Translations under genes and position numbers: made by a program | Assembly: GCF_004681975.1 (NCBI RefSeq) | Contig: NZ_SMLK01000001.1 | Span: forward strand, 1,178,001 to 1,242,000 | Direction of reading: 5' to 3' | Length of the DNA: 64,000 nt | Origin: Ramlibacter humi | GTDB taxonomy: Bacteria > Pseudomonadota > Gammaproteobacteria > Burkholderiales > Burkholderiaceae_C | Part shown: positions 43,921-51,866 of the stretch, one piece after another | Numbering within the stretch: position 1 is the stretch's first letter | Layout of the letters: every line of letters begins with the position of its first letter | Notes under the pieces: generated by a model | What the model was told of the DNA's origin: nothing | The model's input: only the letters and a program-made list of their open reading frames with translations | Database searches by the model: none

Positions 43921-44142
43921 TCAGTCGCGCCAGCCGGCGCACTTGCCGTTCGGCTTCCGGTAGCCCGGGCCACCGCGCGATCCGCAGCTGCCGCGGCTTC
44001 CGCCTCCGCGGGTGCCGCTCCCGCGTCCACCACCTCCGCCGCGGCTCGCGCCACGGCCGGCGCCCTTGCCCTTGGCCTGCGCCGCCTCCACGGCCGCCAG
44101 GCCAAACAACAGCGCGCAGAACGCCCTTCTCGAGAAAGTCAT
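43921..44142 (-). CDS. Small secreted Gly/Arg-rich protein
   Basis: A 73-residue protein not recognised as a named family. It has a twin-arginine-like/Sec signal (MTFSRRAFCALLFGLAAVEA, cut near AQA). The mature part is a roughly 35-residue Gly/Arg/Ser-rich low-complexity tract (GRGASRGGGGGRG, GTRGGGSRG), then a short tail with two cysteines ending PNGKCAGWRD. It has a ribosome site GGAGGG. Composition may suggest nucleic-acid or polysaccharide binding, but function is unknown. Confidence 0.6.
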   Translation of the reverse strand: MTFSRRAFCALLFGLAAVEAAQAKGKGAGRGASRGGGGGRGSGTRGGGSRGSCGSRGGPGYRKPNGKCAGWRD

Positions 44143-44229
44143 GGTGCCCTCCTGTCCCGTACCGATGTTGGGGCAGCATGGACCGCGAAGGGCTCAGGAC
44201 AATCACCGACGTCCAGCCGGCGGCATGCA

Positions 44230-45240
44230 CTACCGGCCTGGCCGGGCGCAGCAGCGGTTGATCTCGATGGTGGCGTGCACCACCTCTTCGTGCTCCGCCA
44301 GGCGGGCGCGGATGGTGTCGGGCGTCTCCTGGTCGCTGTGCGTCACCACGCTGATGGCACAGGCGTAGGCGCCGCGGCCGACGCGCCACACGTGCAGGTC
44401 GGCGATGCGCGGCTCGCCCGGGCCCGCTTCCACCACCTCACGGATTTCGTCGACCACCGGGTGATCCATCTCGCGGTCCAGCAGCACCGCGCCGGTCTGC
44501 TGCATCAGGCCCTTGGCCCACACGGCCACCAGCACGGCGCCGGCGATGCCCATCAGGGGGTCCAGCCAGGTCCAGCCGAACATCCAGGCGCCGACCAGCG
44601 CGGCGATGGCCAGCACCGACGTCGCGGCATCGGCCAGCACGTGCACGTAGGCGGACCGCAGGTTGAGGTCCGCCTGTCCATGGCGGGGTTCATGCCCGTG
44701 GCGATCGGCCGCGTGCGAGCGATGGTGATGCCCGTGATCATGGTGGCCGTGGTGGTCGTGTCCATGGTGGTGATGGCCGTGGTCCCCAGCGCGGGCGAGC
44801 ACCAGCGCGCACACCATGTTCACTGCCAAGCCAACGACGGCCACCACGACAGCTTCCGCGTACGCGATGGGCTGCGGCGACACCAACCGCTCGACCGAGC
44901 CCGCGATCATCAGCAATGCGACGCCCACCAGCAGGATCGCGCTGGTGTAGCCGCTCAGCACCTCGATCTTCCAGGTGCCGAACGCGAAGCGCTGGTCCAC
45001 CGAGTAGCGGCGCGCGGCGCGGTAGGCGAACGCGGCCAGCCCGATGGCCAGCGCGTGCGAGCTCATGTGCCAGCCGTCGGCCAGCAGCGCCATCGAGTTG
45101 AACCACCAGCCGGCGGCGATCTCCACCACCATCGTCGCCAGCGTGATCCACATGACGAGGCGGGTACCTCGCTCCGCCGCTGTGTTGCCGGCATGGAATT
45201 CGTGCGCGTGGGTCCAGCGCGACAGGTCGTGGGCGTGCAT
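44230..45240 (-). CDS. dmeF: CDF-family cobalt/nickel efflux transporter DmeF
   Basis: A 336-residue cation diffusion facilitator with six membrane helices. It starts MHAHDLSRWTHAHEF, the signature N-terminus of DmeF. Metal-site residues are in LLADGWHMSSHALAIG and VHVLADAATSVLAIAAL. The cytoplasmic loop is histidine-rich (HGHHHHGHDHHGHHDHGHHH), a usual metal-buffering segment. A C-terminal cytoplasmic domain follows. It exports divalent metal, by family Co/Ni. No adjacent DmeR-type repressor is seen. Confidence 0.9.
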   Translation of the reverse strand: MHAHDLSRWTHAHEFHAGNTAAERGTRLVMWITLATMVVEIAAGWWFNSMALLADGWHMSSHALAIGLAAFAYRAARRYSVDQRFAFGTWKIEVLSGYTSAILLVGVALLMIAGSVERLVSPQPIAYAEAVVVAVVGLAVNMVCALVLARAGDHGHHHHGHDHHGHHDHGHHHRSHAADRHGHEPRHGQADLNLRSAYVHVLADAATSVLAIAALVGAWMFGWTWLDPLMGIAGAVLVAVWAKGLMQQTGAVLLDREMDHPVVDEIREVVEAGPGEPRIADLHVWRVGRGAYACAISVVTHSDQETPDTIRARLAEHEEVVHATIEINRCCARPGR

Positions 45241-45314
45241 GAACGGATTTTCGCCGGGCCGCCAAGCCCTCGCAGCTCGTCCGGCCACGCAAGCCCAGCG
45301 GGAAACGGCAAGCC

Positions 45315-45848
45315 TCAGCCTGCGGGTGCTGGCTTGATCGCGCCAAGCGCCTGGGGCCTCGCGACCGGGTAGCCAATACCGGCCAGCAGGCCGCCGAACT
45401 CCTGCAGCACCGGCGCGTAGCTGCCGTCCGTGACGTGCCGCGTGTGGAACGCGGCGCAACCGATCGGCTCATGGCCGAGGATCGCCGCCAGCTCGGCTTC
45501 CGCCCGCGACGATTCGCCCGTGGCGGAAGTCGTGACGACGGCGTATTGCCGCCACGACCGCCCGGCCGACGCGGCGAAGCTGCGCATGGGCGCCGCCACG
45601 CTGCCCAGCCAGATGGGCGCCACCAGCACCACGCGCTGGAAGCCCGCCGGTTCCGGGCCTTCGTAGCGCACCGGCGGCAAGCGCTGCCTCAGCGTGTCGA
45701 GCGCGCAGCGCAGCAGGCCTGGCCAGCCGCCGCGCGGCTTCGCCTCGACCACCTGGCCGAGCGCCCAGCCTTGCTCGTCCGCCAGCGCGTGCGCGACCTC
45801 GCGGCTGGTGCCGCCGAGGCAATAGAAGATGACCAGGGTGTCGTTCAC
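45315..45848 (-). CDS. Flavodoxin-like protein
   Basis: A 177-residue flavodoxin-fold protein beginning TLVIFYCLGGTSREVAHALA, where the phosphate loop is degenerate (LGGTS instead of the usual S/T-x-TGxT). VVLVAPIWLGSVAAPMRSFA matches the second FMN-contact loop. The C-terminal 50 residues are less conserved. Its role is unknown. It is divergent from the universal stress protein operon. Confidence 0.8.
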   Translation of the reverse strand: MNDTLVIFYCLGGTSREVAHALADEQGWALGQVVEAKPRGGWPGLLRCALDTLRQRLPPVRYEGPEPAGFQRVVLVAPIWLGSVAAPMRSFAASAGRSWRQYAVVTTSATGESSRAEAELAAILGHEPIGCAAFHTRHVTDGSYAPVLQEFGGLLAGIGYPVARPQALGAIKPAPAG

Positions 45849-45908
45849 GGAAACCTCCTGCCGCCGGATGCACGTGCGCCAAAACTAGCAGCGGCGCCGC
45901 GGCTTTCC

Positions 45909-45922
45909 TTGACCGGCATCAA
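45909..45922 (+). promoter_or_regulatory. FNR/ANR-type box upstream of universal stress genes
   Basis: TTGAC-CGGC-ATCAA matches TTGAT-N4-ATCAA at 9 of 10 positions. If bound at -41.5, transcription would start near 45957, 21 bases before the first universal stress gene, with CAGACT (45945-45950) as a weak -10. Confidence 0.6.
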
Positions 45923-45977
45923 GGCACAAGCGCGCCGCGCGAACCAGACTGGGCCTGCACGCAAACAGGAGGTCCGT

Positions 45978-46430
45978 ATGGCAGGCTTTCAATGCATCCT
46001 CGTGCCGGTGGACGGCAGCGAGTCCTCGAAGCACGCGCTCATGGCGGCGATCGGCCTCGCGAAAGAGTCCGGGGGCCAAGTTCGCATGGCGCACGTGCTC
46101 GACGAATTGGAGTACGCCAGCGCGTGGGAGTTCTCCGCGCAGGTGGTGGAAGAAAGCCGCCGGCAGGCGCGCGCCTTCCTGGACCGCTGGGCCACGGAAT
46201 GCGCCGCGCAAGGCGTGCAATGCGACGCCCGCCTGCTCGAAGAGCCCGGCAGCCGGCTCGGCGAAGTGGTCGCGCGCGAGGCCGCCGCCTGGCCCGCCGA
46301 CCTCGTCGTCGTGGGCAGCCACGGGCGGCGCGGCCTGGGCCGCGTGCTGCTGGGCAGCGGCGCCGAGCAGATCGTGCGGTTCGCGTCCGCGCCCGTGCTG
46401 GTCCTGCGCGGACAGCAGCGAAAGGACTGA
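45978..46430 (+). CDS. Universal stress protein (UspA family), copy 1
   Basis: A 150-residue stress protein starting MAGFQCILVPVDGSESSKHAL. The ATP-binding motif G-x2-G-x9-G-S is complete in VVGSHGRRGLGRVLLGSGAEQIV. The ribosome site AGGAGGT precedes the ATG. With an FNR-like box upstream, it is probably induced at low oxygen. A 27-residue membrane peptide gene follows after 2 bases, then a second UspA. Confidence 0.92.
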   Translation: MAGFQCILVPVDGSESSKHALMAAIGLAKESGGQVRMAHVLDELEYASAWEFSAQVVEESRRQARAFLDRWATECAAQGVQCDARLLEEPGSRLGEVVAREAAAWPADLVVVGSHGRRGLGRVLLGSGAEQIVRFASAPVLVLRGQQRKD

Positions 46431-46432
46431 CG

Positions 46433-46516
46433 ATGGCCTGGCTGCTGCTCATGGCCGCGGTGGCGCTCGCCGCCGTGGTGGCGAACCTCATCCTGAAGTG
46501 GCTGGTGCTCGATTGA
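46433..46516 (+). CDS. 27-residue membrane miniprotein between two UspA genes
   Basis: MAWLLLMAAVALAAVVANLI then LKWLVLD. It is a single transmembrane helix occupying almost the whole peptide. It begins 2 bases after the first UspA stop and ends 25 bases before the second UspA start, so it is probably translated in the same mRNA. It is below normal gene-calling length and of unknown family. Confidence 0.45.
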   Translation: MAWLLLMAAVALAAVVANLILKWLVLD

Positions 46517-46541
46517 ACGGCGCGCCGCGCGAGGAGAACGC

Positions 46542-47006
46542 ATGAACTCGATCGGTCGGATCCTGGTGCCGTGCGACGGCTCGCCACCCGCAACCAAGGC
46601 GCTCGTGTCGGCGCTGGAGCTGGCCCGCGGCCGCGGCGCGCACGTGCGCGTGGTCCACGTCGTCGATGGCATGGAGCGGGCGACCGGCTTCCTCTATTCG
46701 CACGCGATGCTGCGCGAGATGCGCATCGCCGGCCAGCTGATCCTCGATGACGCCGCAGCGGTCTGCGCTTCGGCGGGCATCCCGCACGACACGCGCCTGC
46801 TGGACCGCGAAGGCCGCCGCCTCGGCGAAGCCGTCGCCGACGAGGCGGCGGCCTGGGGCGCCGACGTGGTGGTGGTCGGCACGCATGCGCGGCGTGGACT
46901 CCAGCACCTGGTGCTGGGCAGCGGGGCCGAGCAGATCCTGCGGCTGGCGACGGTGCCCGTGCTGGTGGTCCGCGAAGCGATGAAAGCGCAACGCATGGCG
47001 GCTTGA
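46542..47006 (+). CDS. Universal stress protein (UspA family), copy 2
   Basis: A 154-residue UspA relative starting MNSIGRILVPCDGSPPATKAL. The nucleotide loop is VVGTHARRGLQHLVLGSGAEQI: the second glycine of G-x2-G is alanine, so ATP binding may be altered compared with copy 1. The sequences are clearly paralogous in the C-terminal half. Ribosome site GAGGAGAA. It is co-transcribed with copy 1 and the miniprotein. Confidence 0.92.
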   Translation: MNSIGRILVPCDGSPPATKALVSALELARGRGAHVRVVHVVDGMERATGFLYSHAMLREMRIAGQLILDDAAAVCASAGIPHDTRLLDREGRRLGEAVADEAAAWGADVVVVGTHARRGLQHLVLGSGAEQILRLATVPVLVVREAMKAQRMAA

Positions 47007-47030
47007 ACACGTCGCGACATGGATGGCCGC

Positions 47031-47066
47031 CGCAAAAGCAAAGGCCCCGCGGAACCGCAGGGCCTT
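47031..47066 (-). terminator. Terminator after tRNA-His
   Basis: A 12-base stem with one G-U pair (AAGGCCCTGCGG with CCGCGGGGCCTT on the minus strand) is followed by TGCTTTTG. It lies 32 bases after the tRNA. The plus-strand side lacks a T-run. Confidence 0.7.
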
Positions 47067-47097
47067 GTGGCGCGCCCGCTGGGCGCGGGTCAGAAAC

Positions 47098-47174
47098 TGG
47101 GGTGGCTGATGGGACTCGAACCCACGACAACCAGGATCACAACCTGGGACTCTACCAACTGAGCTACAGCCACC
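47098..47174 (-). tRNA. hisR: tRNA-His (GTG anticodon)
   Basis: The minus strand reads GGTGGCTGTAGCTCAGTTGG at the 5' end, with anticodon loop TTGTGAT, T-arm GTGGGTTCGAGTCCCAT and acceptor CAGCCACC followed by encoded CCA. The extra 5' G pairing with C73 is typical of tRNA-His. The cloverleaf is intact. Confidence 0.97.
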
Positions 47175-47187
47175 GTCGAAGCGCGTG

Positions 47188-47193
47188 ATTATA
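47188..47193 (-). promoter_or_regulatory. -10 element of tRNA-His
   Basis: A perfect TATAAT on the minus strand, 14 bases ahead of the mature tRNA 5' end. No clear -35 is visible. It lies just after the ppiD stop, giving the tRNA its own promoter. Confidence 0.5.
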
Positions 47194-47218
47194 GCCGCGC
47201 CGCAGCGGCGGCCCGGGC

Positions 47219-49141
47219 TCAGCGGGCCGGCGTTTCGGCGGCGGCCGGCTTCGGCACCAGGATCTGCGCCTTGAAGCGGTCCTTGAGCACGTTGTAGTAG
47301 GCCAGCGCTTCGGCGCCCGTCCACATGCGGCGGTACAGGTCCTGCTCCTGCTTGGCGGCGGCCGGCGCGGGCGCCTGGCGCGCGACGGCCTGGTCCACCT
47401 TCACGACGGCATAGCCTTGCGCACCCAGGTCCACGCCGGCGAAAGCGGGCAGCGCGGAAGTGTCGGCGCGCAGCGCGGCCTCCACCACTTCCTGCGGCTG
47501 CTTGGCCGGGTCCTCGCGCGACACCACCACCTTTTCCGGCAGCGTGGCCGAAGCGGGGTTGGCCTTCCAGGCGGCCAGCTTCTCCTCGCCGTCCTTCTTC
47601 GCCAGCTCGGCCGACTTGTCCGCGACCACGCGCTTGCGCACCGCGTCCTGCACTTCGGCCAGCGGCAGCGTGCGCGCGGGGCTGTACTGCACCAGGCGCG
47701 CCGACACCAGCTGGCTGGGCGCGGTTTCCACCGCTTCGGTGTTGCGCTTCTTCTCGATGCTGTCGGGCGAGAACAGCGCGCCCAGCAGCTTCGGGTTGGC
47801 CAGCGGGCCGGTGGCGCCGGGCGCCGGCGTGCGCTGCACGTTCTGCGCGGTCTTCACGTCCAGCTTGAAGCGCTCGGCCACCGACTTGAAGCCGTCGGCC
47901 GCCTCGTACACGGCGTTGCTGAAGGCGTCGGCGGTCTCCGCGTACTTCTTCTGCGCCTGCTCCTTGCGAGCTTGCGCTTCCAGCTCGGGCTTCATCTCCT
48001 CGAAGCTGCGCTGCTTGGGCGCGCGCGTGTCGTCCAGTTTCACCACGTGCCAGCCGAACTCGGTTTCGACCAGCGTCATCTCGCCCTTCTTCAGGCCGAA
48101 CACGGCGTCTTCCAGCGCCTTGCTGGCGTAGCCGCCGCGCGCCGACCAGTCGAGGTCGCCGCCGTTGGCCGCCGACACGCTGTCGCCGGAGTTCTTCTTC
48201 GCCAGTTCGGCGAACGAAGCCGGCGCCTTGCGCGCGGCATCCAGCAGTTCCTGCGCCTTCGCCTTGGCCTTGTCCTTGTCGGCCTGCGAAGCGCCCTTGG
48301 CGACCGGGATCAGGATGTGGCTGGCGCGGCGCTCTTCCTGGCGGGCCAGCTGCTCGCGGTTCTGCTCGTAGTAGGTCTTGAGGTCCTGCTCGCTGACGTT
48401 GATGCTTTTCCTCACCGAGTCGAGGTCCAGCACCACGTACTCGACGTTCGCCTGCTCGGGCGCCTGGAACTGCTGCGGGTGGTCCTTGTAGTAGGCCTCG
48501 AGCTCGGCGGCCGTGGGGTTCACCTTGGCCGCGTAGTCGGCGGGGCTGAAGCGGGCCACCTGGATCTGGCGCTTGCCGAAGAAGGCGTCCAGCGCCACGC
48601 CGGCCTGCGCCGGCCCGGCCAGCGCCGTGTTGGTGACGCCGGCCAGCACCTGGCGCTGCGCGATCTCGCTGCGCATCTGCTCTTCGAAGGTCTGGGGCGT
48701 CAGGCCCTGGCGGCCCAGGATTTCCTTGTAGGCAGCCATGTCCAGCTTGCCGTCCGGACCGCGCAGCGAGGCGATGACCTCGTTGCCCTGCAGTTCACGC
48801 GCCAGCCGCTGGTCGGAAGCCGTCAGGCGTTCCTTGGCGGCGGCGGCGGCCAGCACGCGGTCGCGCACCATGCGCTCCAGCGTGCCGTAGCGCGCCTGCG
48901 GCGAATCGAGCAGCTTGGGATCGATGTTGGGCATCTGCTGGCGCAGGCGGTCCACCTCGGTCTTGTGCTCGTTGTCCCACTGCGACTGCGAGATGGCGTG
49001 GCCGTCCACCTTGGCCACGGTCGGGCCCTTCTCCTGCATGCGGTCATAGCCACTCACGCCGAGCGCGATGAAGGAAGGCACGATCAGCACGAACAGCAGC
49101 AGCTGCATGACCTTGTTGTGCTTGCGGACGAAATCGAACAT
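47219..49141 (-). CDS. ppiD: Peptidyl-prolyl cis-trans isomerase/chaperone PpiD
   Basis: A 640-residue periplasmic folding factor anchored by one N-terminal helix (VMQLLLFVLIVPSFIALGV). SurA-like N-terminal region (VDGHAISQSQWDNEHK) and a parvulin domain (RRASHILIPVA, FAELAKKNSGD, GGDLDWSARGG, FGWHVVKL) follow. The ATG at 49141 gives MFDFVRKHNKVMQ, the usual beta-proteobacterial start. It lies between tRNA-Val and tRNA-His and downstream of hupB. Confidence 0.95.
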   Translation of the reverse strand: MFDFVRKHNKVMQLLLFVLIVPSFIALGVSGYDRMQEKGPTVAKVDGHAISQSQWDNEHKTEVDRLRQQMPNIDPKLLDSPQARYGTLERMVRDRVLAAAAAKERLTASDQRLARELQGNEVIASLRGPDGKLDMAAYKEILGRQGLTPQTFEEQMRSEIAQRQVLAGVTNTALAGPAQAGVALDAFFGKRQIQVARFSPADYAAKVNPTAAELEAYYKDHPQQFQAPEQANVEYVVLDLDSVRKSINVSEQDLKTYYEQNREQLARQEERRASHILIPVAKGASQADKDKAKAKAQELLDAARKAPASFAELAKKNSGDSVSAANGGDLDWSARGGYASKALEDAVFGLKKGEMTLVETEFGWHVVKLDDTRAPKQRSFEEMKPELEAQARKEQAQKKYAETADAFSNAVYEAADGFKSVAERFKLDVKTAQNVQRTPAPGATGPLANPKLLGALFSPDSIEKKRNTEAVETAPSQLVSARLVQYSPARTLPLAEVQDAVRKRVVADKSAELAKKDGEEKLAAWKANPASATLPEKVVVSREDPAKQPQEVVEAALRADTSALPAFAGVDLGAQGYAVVKVDQAVARQAPAPAAAKQEQDLYRRMWTGAEALAYYNVLKDRFKAQILVPKPAAAETPAR

Positions 49142-49222
49142 GCGCGACTCTAGTGAAAGGGGGCGGAACATGGCCCCGGAAAAAAACAAAGGCGAACTTG
49201 CCGTTCGCCTTCGCTTGGGTGG

Positions 49223-49295
49223 TGGGTGCTGACGGGATCGAACCGCCGACCTACGCCTTGTAAGGGCGCCGCTCTACCAGCTGAGCTAAGCACCC
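49223..49295 (-). tRNA. valT: tRNA-Val (TAC anticodon)
   Basis: The minus strand reads GGGTGCTTAGCTCAGCTGG, with anticodon loop CTTACAA (TAC), T-arm GGCGGTTCGATCCCGTC and acceptor AGCACCC plus A73. The 3' CCA is not encoded; the genome reads CCC after A73, so CCA must be added enzymatically. It lies 17 bases after hupB and is probably processed from a hupB transcript. Confidence 0.96.
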
Positions 49296-49312
49296 CACCG
49301 GGCTAACCGACT

Positions 49313-49585
49313 TCAGTTCAGCGCATCCTTCAGCGCCTTGCCGGGACGGAACTTGGGCACCTTGGCAGCCTTGATTTTAATCTGTGCGCCGGTGCGGGGA
49401 TTGCGGCCGCTGCGGGCGGCGCGCTTGCCCACGGCGAAGGTGCCGAAGCCCACCAGCGACACGGAGCCGCCTTTCTTCAGCGTCGTCTTCACGGCGCCGA
49501 TCATCGATTCCAGCGCACGCGTGGCGGCCGCCTTGGAGATGTCGGCGTGCTTCGCGATGTGCTCGATCAGTTCGGTTTTGTTCAC
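49313..49585 (-). CDS. hupB: DNA-binding protein HU-beta
   Basis: A 90-residue nucleoid protein starting [18 protein letters not shown], with the DNA-binding arm [19 protein letters not shown] and end [18 protein letters not shown] rather than IHF by sequence and length. It has a near-consensus promoter with a roughly 140-base leader. It is followed by tRNA-Val and ppiD on the same strand. Confidence 0.97.
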   Translation of the reverse strand: MNKTELIEHIAKHADISKAAATRALESMIGAVKTTLKKGGSVSLVGFGTFAVGKRAARSGRNPRTGAQIKIKAAKVPKFRPGKALKDALN

Positions 49586-49888
49586 AGGTGCCCCTCGAAG
49601 AGAGATGGAGTTGGACAGGACGTCTTCTCTTTAAAAATTTTTGTCTCCCGCCCCTTGGCGCACGCCTTCGGGCGGTGCCGGATGCCAGGGGAAGGGAGAC
49701 TTGCTTGCGCGGCCGCGGGCCACTGCGAGGATTAGAGCCACCCCCCCGGGGCGTGTCAATAAGGCTCGCAGGTTTACAACAGGCGCCACGGGCGTGGCCG
49801 CGCATTCTAGGTGCGGCTCCACCGGTTGCCGCCCGCCACGCATGCGGCGCCGCGCAACTTTGTCACGACACGCGCCGCGGCGTGGCTC
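49586..49888 (-). promoter_or_regulatory. Non-coding region with strong hupB promoter
   Basis: This 303-base gap contains no plausible gene. On the minus strand TTGACA (49759-49754) and TCTAAT (49736-49731) are separated by exactly 17 bases, near-ideal for sigma-70, predicting a start near 49724 and a leader of about 140 bases. An A5T5 tract lies at 49633-49642, 48 bases before the ATG. The rest, toward 49888, shows nothing recognisable. Confidence 0.75.
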
Positions 49889-50974
49889 TCACAGGGCAGC
49901 GGCGATGGCCTTGCCCAGGTCGCCGGTCGATGCGGTGCCGCCGATGTCCGGCGTGCGCGGCGCGCCCGATCCGGGCTCCAGCACCTTCTCGATCGCGCGC
50001 AGCACCGCGTCGTGCGCGTCCTTGTGCCCCAGGAACTCCAGCATCATCGCGCCGCACCAGATTTGGCCGATCGGGTTGGCGATGTTCTTCCCCGCGATGT
50101 CCGGCGCGGAGCCGTGCACGGGTTCGAACAGCGAAGGGAACTTGCGGTCCGGGTTCAGGTTGGCGCTGGGCGCGATGCCGATGGTGCCGGTGCACGCCGG
50201 CCCCAGGTCGGACAGGATGTCGCCGAACAGGTTGCTGGCCACCACCACGTCGAAGAAGTCGGGACGCTGCACGAAGTGCGCGGTGAGGATGTCGATGTGG
50301 AACTTGTCCACCTTCACGCCCGGGTACGCCCTGGCCATCTCGGCCACGCGCTCGTCCCAGTACGGCATGGTGATGGCGATGCCGTTCGACTTCGTCGCGC
50401 TGGTCAGGTGCTTTTTCGGCCGCGATTGAGCCAGGTCGAACGCGAACTTCAGCACGCGGTCAACGCCCACGCGCGACATCACTGTCTCCTGCATGACGAT
50501 CTCGCGGTCCGTGCCCGGGTACATGCGCCCGCCGATGGCCGAGTACTCGCCTTCGGTGTTCTCGCGCACGATGTACATGTCGATCTCGCCGGGCTCGCGC
50601 TTGCTGCCGTCCTTGCGCACCACCGGCGCCACGATGCCGGGCATCAGGCGCGCCGGGCGCAGGTTGACGTACTGGTCGAACTCGCGGCGGAACAGCAGCA
50701 GCGACTGCCACAGCGACACGTGGTCGGGGATCTTCGCGGGCCAGCCCACCGCGCCGTAGAAGATGGCGTCGTGGCCGCCGATCTGGTCCTTCCAGTCGTC
50801 GGGCAGGTACTTGCCGTGCTTCTCGCAGTAGTCCCAGCTGCTGAAATCGAAGCGGTCGAAGTGCAGGTCGATGCCGAACTTCGTGGCGGCGGCTTCCATC
50901 ACGCGCACGCCCTCGGGCATCACTTCCTTGCCGATGCCGTCGCCGGCGATGACCGCGATTCTTTTCTTGCTCAT
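49889..50974 (-). CDS. Tartrate/D-malate-type dehydrogenase (isocitrate/isopropylmalate family)
   Basis: A 361-residue NAD-dependent beta-decarboxylating dehydrogenase. Features are IAVIAGDGIGKEVMPEG, RPARLMPG, VRENTEGEYSAIGG and the family signature NLFGDILSDLGPACTGTIGIAPSANL in two parts. This pattern fits tartrate dehydrogenase/D-malate dehydrogenase more than LeuB. The ATG at 50974 follows AGGAGAACGTG and overlaps the stop of the upstream dehalogenase-like gene (ATGA). Substrate assignment is by family only. Confidence 0.88.
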   Translation of the reverse strand: MSKKRIAVIAGDGIGKEVMPEGVRVMEAAATKFGIDLHFDRFDFSSWDYCEKHGKYLPDDWKDQIGGHDAIFYGAVGWPAKIPDHVSLWQSLLLFRREFDQYVNLRPARLMPGIVAPVVRKDGSKREPGEIDMYIVRENTEGEYSAIGGRMYPGTDREIVMQETVMSRVGVDRVLKFAFDLAQSRPKKHLTSATKSNGIAITMPYWDERVAEMARAYPGVKVDKFHIDILTAHFVQRPDFFDVVVASNLFGDILSDLGPACTGTIGIAPSANLNPDRKFPSLFEPVHGSAPDIAGKNIANPIGQIWCGAMMLEFLGHKDAHDAVLRAIEKVLEPGSGAPRTPDIGGTASTGDLGKAIAAAL

Positions 50975-51855
50975 CACGTTCTCCTGAAGAATTCCAAAGC
51001 TTCGCGCAGCAGCGCCTGCGGCGCCTCCTCCGCGATGTAGTGGCCGCAGGGCAGCGCCTGCCCCTCGACCTGCGATGCGCGCTCGCGCCACAACGCCAGC
51101 ACGTCGAAGTTGCGGCCCACCGCACCGTGCTGTCCCCACAGCACGCGCAAGGGCATGTCCAGCCTGCGGCCCGCCGCGACGTCATCGCGGTCGTGCGCCA
51201 GGTCGATGCCGGCGGACGCGCGGTAGTCGCCGCAGATGGAAGCGGCTGTCCCGGGAATGGCCGCGCAGCGTTGGTACTCCGCCAGCGCTTCGGGCGCGAA
51301 CGCGGCCAGCCCGGCGTGCCGCGCGCCCATCACGCTGCGCACGTAGCGCGAGGGATCGGATTCGATCAGCGCTTCCGGCAGCGGGGGCGGCTGCACCAGG
51401 AAGAACCAGTGCCAGTACGCCAGCGCGAAGTCGCGCGAGGTTTGCTCATACATCGCCAGCGTGGGCGCGATGTCCAGCAGCAGCATGCGGCTGACCGCCT
51501 GTGGATGGTCCGCCGCCAGGCGATGCGCCACGCGCGCGCCGCGGTCATGGGCCAGCACGCCGAACCGCTGGTGCCCCAGCGATCGCATGACGTGCAGCGC
51601 GTCCAGCGCCATCTCGCGCTTCGAGTACGCGGCGCTGCCCTCGCCCGCCGCCGGCCGGCCCGAATCGCCATAGCCGCGCAGGTCCACCAGCACCAGTTCG
51701 AAATACTTCGCCAGGTCAGGCGCGACGCGGTGCCACATGCACGAAGTCTGCGGATGGCCGTGCAGCAGCAACAGCGGCGGACCTTCGCCGCCGCGGCGCA
51801 CCCTCAGCGGCACGCCGTCCCGCTGCAACTCCCGCGATTCGAAGCCTTCCAGCAT
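50974..51855 (-). CDS. Alpha/beta hydrolase, haloacetate dehalogenase-like
   Basis: A 293-residue hydrolase resembling fluoroacetate/haloacetate dehalogenases. Oxyanion region LLHGHPQTSCMWHRVAP, nucleophile in LAHDRGARVAHRL (Asp104, with both arginines of the carboxylate site), second acid in LLLDIAPTL, halide-pocket His-Trp in YWHWFFLVQP, Tyr in GDYRASAGID, and catalytic His in CGHYIAEEAP. All residues characteristic of the dehalogenase set are present. The product would be glycolate; activity is inferred. Overlaps the dehydrogenase gene by four bases. Confidence 0.82.
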   Translation of the reverse strand: MLEGFESRELQRDGVPLRVRRGGEGPPLLLLHGHPQTSCMWHRVAPDLAKYFELVLVDLRGYGDSGRPAAGEGSAAYSKREMALDALHVMRSLGHQRFGVLAHDRGARVAHRLAADHPQAVSRMLLLDIAPTLAMYEQTSRDFALAYWHWFFLVQPPPLPEALIESDPSRYVRSVMGARHAGLAAFAPEALAEYQRCAAIPGTAASICGDYRASAGIDLAHDRDDVAAGRRLDMPLRVLWGQHGAVGRNFDVLALWRERASQVEGQALPCGHYIAEEAPQALLREALEFFRRT

Positions 51856-51866
51856 GCGCGGATTCT

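Noticed and set aside
44690-44790. His/Gly/Asp codon repeat as a DNA repeat element
   Set aside because: It encodes the histidine-rich metal loop of the CDF transporter and is explained by protein function.
47098-49295. tRNA-His and tRNA-Val as integration sites of a mobile island
   Set aside because: No integrase, no duplicated tRNA ends and only housekeeping genes (ppiD, hupB) next to them.
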